Shown piece by piece: positions 7,189 to 10,743 of a DNA stretch of 10,743 bases. Numbering within the stretch: position 1 is the stretch's first letter; each line of letters opens with the position of its first letter. The notes under the pieces are model-generated. The model saw only the letters and a list, made by a program, of their open reading frames with translations, was not told where the DNA came from and made no database searches. The position numbers were made by a program, and so were the translations under genes. This stretch comes from an uncultured Collinsella sp. (GTDB lineage Bacteria; Actinomycetota; Coriobacteriia; Coriobacteriales; Coriobacteriaceae): assembly GCA_902489665.1 (NCBI GenBank), contig CABUAT010000043.1:1-10743 (forward strand), in the 5' to 3' direction.

Positions 7189-8060
7189 TACCCCAGGCGC
7201 TCCATAATGGTCGCAGCGATTGCAGGACGGTTCATAGTGTACAGGTGCAGACCGTCGGCGCCGTGCTCCTTGAGGTCGCAAAGCTGACGGGCGGCATACT
7301 CTACACCGGCTGCCTGCAGGCTCTCGGGGTCGTTCTCGTACTTGGCGAGAATCTTGATGACGGGGGAGGGCAGCGACGCGCCGCACATAAAGACCATGCG
7401 GCTGATTTGCGACTTGCCCATAAACGGCATGATGCCCGCGGTGATAGGCACGGTGATGCCGGCCTTGTCGGCAAGCTCGCGGAAGCGATAGAAGCACTCG
7501 TTATCAAAGAAGAGCTGTGTCACAAAGAAGCTCGCGCCGGCGTCTTGCTTTTGTTTGAGGTGCTCAACCGAGAGGTTGAGATCCTCGCAGGCAATGTGGC
7601 CCTCGGGGTAGGCTGCGGCGCCCACGCAAAAGCCGGCGTCGACGAGCTCGGGGATGAGGTCACGGGCGTAGGCGTAGTCGGAGGCAGGCTTGTCGTCCTC
7701 GGTCGCGCCGGCGGGCAGGTCGCCGCGCAGGGCTAGCACGTTTTCCACGCCGGCAGTGCGATACTCGTCAATCTTGGCGGCGATGTCGGCGTGGGTGCGG
7801 CCCACGCAGGTGAGATGCGCTACCGAGGGCGTATCGAATTCGCTCGAAATCATATGCGCGATGGGGGCGGTGGTGGCACCGTTACCCGAGCCGCCGGCCG
7901 AGCAGGTGACCGAGACAAAGCTCGGCGAAAGCTTACACAGATTGCCTGCCACCTCGCGAGCCGTGTCGAGGGTAAGCTCGCCCTTGGGCGGGAACATCTC
8001 AAACGAAACGGGTGCGGTGCCCTGGGATGCTGCCTGCTTAAAAACCTCGTCGACGCGCAT
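7188..8060 (-). CDS. metF: 5,10-methylenetetrahydrofolate reductase
   Basis: Reduces 5,10-methylenetetrahydrofolate to 5-methyltetrahydrofolate, the methyl donor for MetH, using FAD in the cytoplasm. The 290 residues (E. coli MetF has 296) show the family signatures along the TIM barrel: VSFEMFPPKG with Glu21 (18-27), SVTCSAGGSGNG, HLTCVGRT (82-89), NVLALRGDLP with Asp114 (107-116), AYPEGH (150-155), FFVTQLFFD with Gln182 (178-186), ITAGIMP and LHLYTMNRP. I chose the ATG at 8060 because AGGAG (8067-8071) lies 6 bases upstream and the protein then begins like other MetF proteins; an in-frame ATG at 8126 would add 22 unconserved residues. It is the first gene of the minus-strand methionine operon and its stop overlaps the next start by one base. 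It diverges from glnA. A possible -10 box TAGAAT lies at 8104-8109 on the minus strand, but no good -35 is seen. Confidence 0.95.
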   Translation of the reverse strand: MRVDEVFKQAASQGTAPVSFEMFPPKGELTLDTAREVAGNLCKLSPSFVSVTCSAGGSGNGATTAPIAHMISSEFDTPSVAHLTCVGRTHADIAAKIDEYRTAGVENVLALRGDLPAGATEDDKPASDYAYARDLIPELVDAGFCVGAAAYPEGHIACEDLNLSVEHLKQKQDAGASFFVTQLFFDNECFYRFRELADKAGITVPITAGIMPFMGKSQISRMVFMCGASLPSPVIKILAKYENDPESLQAAGVEYAARQLCDLKEHGADGLHLYTMNRPAIAATIMERLG

Positions 8061-8066
8061 ATCGTG

Positions 8067-8071
8067 CTCCT
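8067..8071 (-). promoter_or_regulatory. Ribosome binding site of metF
   Basis: AGGAG on the minus strand, 6 bases from the ATG at 8060; it settles the choice of that start over the in-frame ATG at 8126. Confidence 0.75.
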
Positions 8072-8155
8072 TTAGGTACGTAATAGTGCGATGTGTTGTA
8101 AGGATTCTACAGCACCACTGTGCCACGATGGAGTTTCACTCGCTATTTGGGGATA

Positions 8156-8370
8156 CCAATCAAAGATGCTTCGCTATCGGCATTTTCTATAACAGGGCGG
8201 TCAATCTAGGATGGGGCTATAAAGACTGGTATCTGATACGAAATACCAGTTAATAGAGCCCCATCCCAAATTGACTACCCTTAAACTATGGGGAGAGGTC
8301 TGCAATTTATACAGTTGATTGGCTGTTGAGGGTGGCAACGCCGCCTCGATAGGGTAACCTCATTGATTGG
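8156..8370. repeat. Three copies of TTGATTGG upstream of glnA
   Basis: TTGATTGG occurs at 8315-8322 and 8363-8370 on the plus strand and in inverse orientation at 8156-8163 (as CCAATCAA). The two direct copies are 48 bases apart, close to a whole number of helical turns. They could be regulator sites or part of promoter -35 elements; the function is unknown. Confidence 0.35.
8194..8281. repeat. 88-base imperfect palindrome (long hairpin, possible miniature element)
   Basis: The arms 8194-8232 and 8243-8281 are inverted copies around a 10-base centre. Within the inner 33 positions (8200-8232 against 8243-8275) I count 27 Watson-Crick pairs and one G-T pair, including uninterrupted GGATGGGGCT (8209-8218) with AGCCCCATCC (8257-8266) and ACTGGTAT (8225-8232) with ATACCAGT (8243-8250). 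It is far longer than a normal terminator and lacks a T-run. It could be a miniature inverted-repeat element, a pair of abutted insertion-sequence ends, or a structured RNA. No obvious target duplication flanks it. Confidence 0.65.
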
Positions 8371-8446
8371 TTTCGTGACAGCAACATAACGGTAATGTCG
8401 CGGAAACACGACGAGCCTAATCTATGACTCGTTCGTTAGTAATCAA

Positions 8447-8465
8447 CACCGCTTCTCACGCGGTG
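8447..8465 (+). promoter_or_regulatory. Leader hairpin just upstream of the glnA ribosome binding site
   Basis: CACCGC (8447-8452) pairs with GCGGTG (8460-8465) around a 7-base loop, ending 8 bases before the ribosome binding site. It may influence translation of glnA, but a 6-pair stem is also compatible with chance. Confidence 0.3.
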
Positions 8466-8473
8466 CCGATACG

Positions 8474-8480
8474 AAGGGAG
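8474..8480 (+). promoter_or_regulatory. Ribosome binding site of glnA
   Basis: AAGGGAG lies 6 bases before the ATG at 8487. It supports this start over the in-frame ATG at 8424, which has no such site and would add 21 residues unlike other class III enzymes. Confidence 0.7.
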
Positions 8481-8486
8481 TTCCGT

Positions 8487-10574
8487 ATGGCCGATCTTAC
8501 TGACCGCTTCGGGACCATGGTGTTCTCTGAGGAAGTCATGAAGGACTACCTCCCCAAGGACATTTGGAAGCGCCTTGCTGCAACCCTCGAGGGCGGTGAG
8601 CCGCTCGACCTGGATGTGGCCAACGCCGTTGCCCACGCCATGAAGGTCTGGGCCATCTCCAAGGGCGCGACGCACTACGCACACTGGTTCCAGCCGCTTT
8701 CGGGCATTACTTCCGAGAAGCACGACAGCTTCCTGGAGCCCAACCACGACGGCACCGCTATTACCAAGTTTACGGGCAAGAACCTCATCCAGGGCGAGCC
8801 GGACGCCTCCAGCTTCCCCAACGGCGGCCTGCGCGCCACCTTCGAGGCCCGTGGCTACACCGCTTGGGATCCCACCAGCCCCGCTTTTATCAAGGACGAT
8901 GTCCTGTGCATCCCCACGGCTTTCTGCTCCTACACGGGCGAGGCCCTGGACAAGAAGACCCCGCTGCTGCGCTCCATGACCGCGCTCTCGCGTGAGTCCA
9001 AGCGCGTTTTGGCGCTGTTTGGCAAGACCCCCAAGAAGGTCGTTCCTTCCGTGGGCGACGAGCAGGAGTACTTCCTGATCAAGAAGGACGCCTATCGCAA
9101 GCGCAAGGACCTGGTCATCACCGGTCGCACCCTCTTTGGTGCTGCTCCCTGCAAGGGCCAGGAGCTCGAGGAGCACTACTTTGGCGCTATCCGCCCCACC
9201 GTCTCGGCCTATATGAAGGACCTGGACGATGAGCTGTGGGCGCTTGGCATTCCCGCCAAGACCAAGCACAACGAGGTCGCTCCCTGCCAGCATGAGCTCG
9301 CCCCTGTCTATGGCGAGGTCAACGAGGCCATCGACCAGAATCTGGTCATGATGGAGAAGATGAAGCTCATCGCCTCCCGCCACGACTTGGTCTGCCTACT
9401 GCACGAGAAGCCCTTCGAGGGCATTAACGGTTCGGGCAAGCACAACAACTGGTCGCTTGGCACCGAGTCCGAGAATCTGCTCGATCCGGGCGACACCCCG
9501 CTCGACAACCTGCAGTTCATCGTCTTCCTCACCGCGGTGATTGAGGCCGTCGATAACTATCAGGAGCTCCTGCGTGCCTCCGTTGCCTCGGCCGGCAACG
9601 ATCATCGTCTGGGCGCCAACGAGGCTCCTCCGGCGATTATGTCCATCTTCCTGGGCGACCAGCTTACCGAGGTTGTCGAGAAGATCATCGATGGCAAGGC
9701 TTCCGTCCATGCCACGCGCGGCGTGCTCGACCTGGGCGCCGATACCCTGCCCAAGCTGATGCAGGACAACACCGACCGCAACCGCACCTCCCCGTTCGCC
9801 TTTACCGGCAACAAGTTCGAGTTCCGTGCCTGCGGCTCCGAGCAGAACGTCTCCGACTCCAATCTGGTGCTCGATGCTGCCGTGGCCAAGTCGCTCAAGT
9901 CCTTCGCCGACGCACTCGAGGGTACGCCCGAGGATAAGTTCCAGGACGCCGCGCTCGAGTACTGCAAGAAGGTCCTGACTGACCACCAGCGCATCCTGTT
10001 CTCCGGCGACGGCTACTCCGACGAGTGGCCCGTTGAGGCCGAGAAGCGCGGCCTTGCCAACAACAAGACCACGGCCGATGCCCTGCCCGCCTTTGTTTCC
10101 GATAAGGCTATCGCGCTCTTTGAGGAGACGGGCGTCCTGACCAAGGCCGAGGCTCAGTGCCGCTACGACTGCAAGCTCGAGAAGTACAACAAGCTCATGA
10201 ACATCGAGGCCACCACGATGGTTCGCGAGGCGCGTCGTACCTATCGCCCGGTCATTACCGCCTATGCCACCAAGGTCGCTAAGGGCCTTGAGACAATTCG
10301 TGCCGCCGGTGCCGAGGCCGCCATGCAGTGCGAGCAGAACACGCTCAACAAGCTCTGCAACGGTATCACCACCATCAACGACTCCATCAAGGCGCTCGAC
10401 GCCGTGCATCAGAAGGCTGAGGCCCTCGATGGCCAGGAGCAGGCCAACGTGTACGCGCACGAGGTCGTTCCCGCTATGGATGCGCTGCGTGCCGCCGTGG
10501 ACGCCATGGAGGAGATCGTGGCAGCCGACTACTGGCCGGTCCCGACCTACGACGACATTCTGTTCTATGTGTAG
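8487..10574 (+). CDS. glnA: Glutamine synthetase class III (GSIII, GlnN type)
   Basis: Makes glutamine from glutamate, ammonia and ATP in the cytoplasm. The 695 residues are typical of class III enzymes (about 700) and far longer than class I or II. Signatures: GDEQEYFLI (near 190, metal-binding glutamates), HNEVAPCQHELAPVYGEVNE from His261, GSGKHNNWSL with His319, NDHRLGANEAPPAIMSIFLG with Arg374, and the class III motif DRNRTSPFAFTGNKFEFR (430-447). The long C-terminal helical region (about 560-680) is also typical. No class I adenylylation loop was recognised, so control is likely transcriptional or by feedback. The start at 8487 has AAGGGAG 6 bases upstream. The codons are strongly G/C-ending with few rare ones, as expected for a highly expressed native gene. 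It stands alone on the plus strand, divergent from metF, and ends 30 bases before an intrinsic terminator, so it is probably monocistronic. The symbol glnN is also used for this class. Confidence 0.96.
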   Translation: MADLTDRFGTMVFSEEVMKDYLPKDIWKRLAATLEGGEPLDLDVANAVAHAMKVWAISKGATHYAHWFQPLSGITSEKHDSFLEPNHDGTAITKFTGKNLIQGEPDASSFPNGGLRATFEARGYTAWDPTSPAFIKDDVLCIPTAFCSYTGEALDKKTPLLRSMTALSRESKRVLALFGKTPKKVVPSVGDEQEYFLIKKDAYRKRKDLVITGRTLFGAAPCKGQELEEHYFGAIRPTVSAYMKDLDDELWALGIPAKTKHNEVAPCQHELAPVYGEVNEAIDQNLVMMEKMKLIASRHDLVCLLHEKPFEGINGSGKHNNWSLGTESENLLDPGDTPLDNLQFIVFLTAVIEAVDNYQELLRASVASAGNDHRLGANEAPPAIMSIFLGDQLTEVVEKIIDGKASVHATRGVLDLGADTLPKLMQDNTDRNRTSPFAFTGNKFEFRACGSEQNVSDSNLVLDAAVAKSLKSFADALEGTPEDKFQDAALEYCKKVLTDHQRILFSGDGYSDEWPVEAEKRGLANNKTTADALPAFVSDKAIALFEETGVLTKAEAQCRYDCKLEKYNKLMNIEATTMVREARRTYRPVITAYATKVAKGLETIRAAGAEAAMQCEQNTLNKLCNGITTINDSIKALDAVHQKAEALDGQEQANVYAHEVVPAMDALRAAVDAMEEIVAADYWPVPTYDDILFYV

Positions 10575-10604
10575 AACGTAACTGACATATCGTCACGGTA
10601 TTGA

Positions 10605-10638
10605 GCCGGGGTCCGCATCGCGCGGGCCCCGGCTTTTT
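10605..10638 (+). terminator. Intrinsic terminator of glnA
   Basis: GCCGGGGTCCGC (10605-10616) pairs with GCGGGCCCCGGC (10622-10633) with a single G-T pair and a 5-base loop, followed directly by five T and then GTTT. This is a classical Rho-independent terminator 30 bases after the glnA stop. Confidence 0.92.
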
Positions 10639-10707
10639 GTTTGCGAAGGACGCTTTGAAGCCCGTTTTGCCGCCGATGTGCCTAGGTATGGTAGCGCGCA
10701 GAGATGT

Positions 10708-10743
10708 GGTGTAAGAGGCGGGGCATGCCCCGCCTCTTACACC
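10708..10743. repeat. Perfect 36-base palindrome at the right edge
   Basis: GGTGTAAGAGGCGGGGCA (10708-10725) is followed without spacer by its exact reverse complement (10726-10743). Transcribed, it gives a very G/C-rich hairpin around GCATGC. It is probably the terminator of a gene lying to the right, or a bidirectional one, but the window ends at its last base so no T-run can be seen. The stretch 10639-10707 shows nothing recognisable. Confidence 0.7.

Larger units (their letters stand above)
8061..8486. other. Divergent intergenic region between metF and glnA
   Basis: This 426-base stretch holds no gene I can support. From left to right it contains the metF ribosome binding site, a candidate minus-strand -10 box (8104-8109), an 88-base imperfect palindrome (8194-8281), three copies of TTGATTGG, a string of GlnR-like half sites (8375-8412), a short leader hairpin (8447-8465) and the glnA ribosome binding site. 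It is more AT-rich than the flanking genes. I recognise no known riboswitch, neither cobalamin nor SAM type, upstream of metF. Confidence 0.7.

Noticed and set aside
7189..7497. N-terminal extension of the activation protein to position 7497
   Set aside because: It lies wholly inside metF in another frame, with Arg/His-rich low-quality sequence; the ATG at 7188 coupled to the metF stop is the natural start.
8061..8130. Cobalamin or SAM riboswitch before metF
   Set aside because: The leader is short and shows no B12-box or SAM core motifs that I can recognise.
8424..8486. Longer start of glutamine synthetase at 8424
   Set aside because: No ribosome binding site; the ATG at 8487 has AAGGGAG and gives the usual N-terminus.
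8436..9383. 315-codon minus-strand open frame opposite glnA
   Set aside because: Same reason: shadow of glnA with no recognisable domain.
9396..10460. 354-codon minus-strand open frame opposite glnA
   Set aside because: Leu/Gly/Val-rich antisense shadow of a well-conserved gene; no independent start signal.

Overview
The window looks like chromosome of a high-GC anaerobic actinobacterium of the Coriobacteriia, most likely a Collinsella-type gut bacterium. The reasons are strongly G/C-ending codons, a UPF0210 (PFL) protein, a class III glutamine synthetase, and a cobalamin-dependent methionine synthase split into a core protein and a separate activation protein. The genus is an inference from gene content; no marker gene settles it.

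Layout. All genes except the last are on the minus strand. Positions 1-123 are intergenic with one hairpin. A UPF0210/PFL gene of unknown function (124-1488) lies downstream of metH (1597-4161), with a strong hairpin between them. Next, still on the minus strand, is a two-gene type II restriction-modification cassette: a DUF4928-type putative endonuclease (4151-5164) and a C5-cytosine DNA methyltransferase (5127-6287). Then come the methionine synthase activation protein (6397-7188) and metF (7188-8060). In transcription order this reads metF > activation protein > [methyltransferase > endonuclease] > metH > PFL. A 426-base divergent intergenic region (8061-8486), holding an 88-base imperfect palindrome, separates metF from glnA (class III glutamine synthetase, plus strand, 8487-10574). 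glnA ends at a good intrinsic terminator. The window closes with a perfect 36-base palindrome.

How the genes work together. MetF makes 5-methyltetrahydrofolate. MetH passes the methyl group through cobalamin to homocysteine to give methionine. The activation protein supplies the reductive-reactivation domain that this short 854-residue MetH lacks. These three form one functional unit, metF and the activation gene being coupled by a 1-base stop/start overlap. The restriction-modification cassette lies inside this unit, is visibly lower in G+C than its flanks, and overlaps the metH start by 11 bases, so it looks horizontally acquired and metH is probably now read through and translationally coupled to it.

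The most notable points are the defence cassette wedged into the split methionine synthase operon, the odd AT-rich N-terminus of MetH and the foreign-looking C-terminus of the activation protein at the junctions, a 9-base inverted repeat at the two junctions, and the long palindrome upstream of glnA. I see no CRISPR array, tRNA, rRNA, transposase or clearly new multi-gene system. The least characterised part is the DUF4928 protein.
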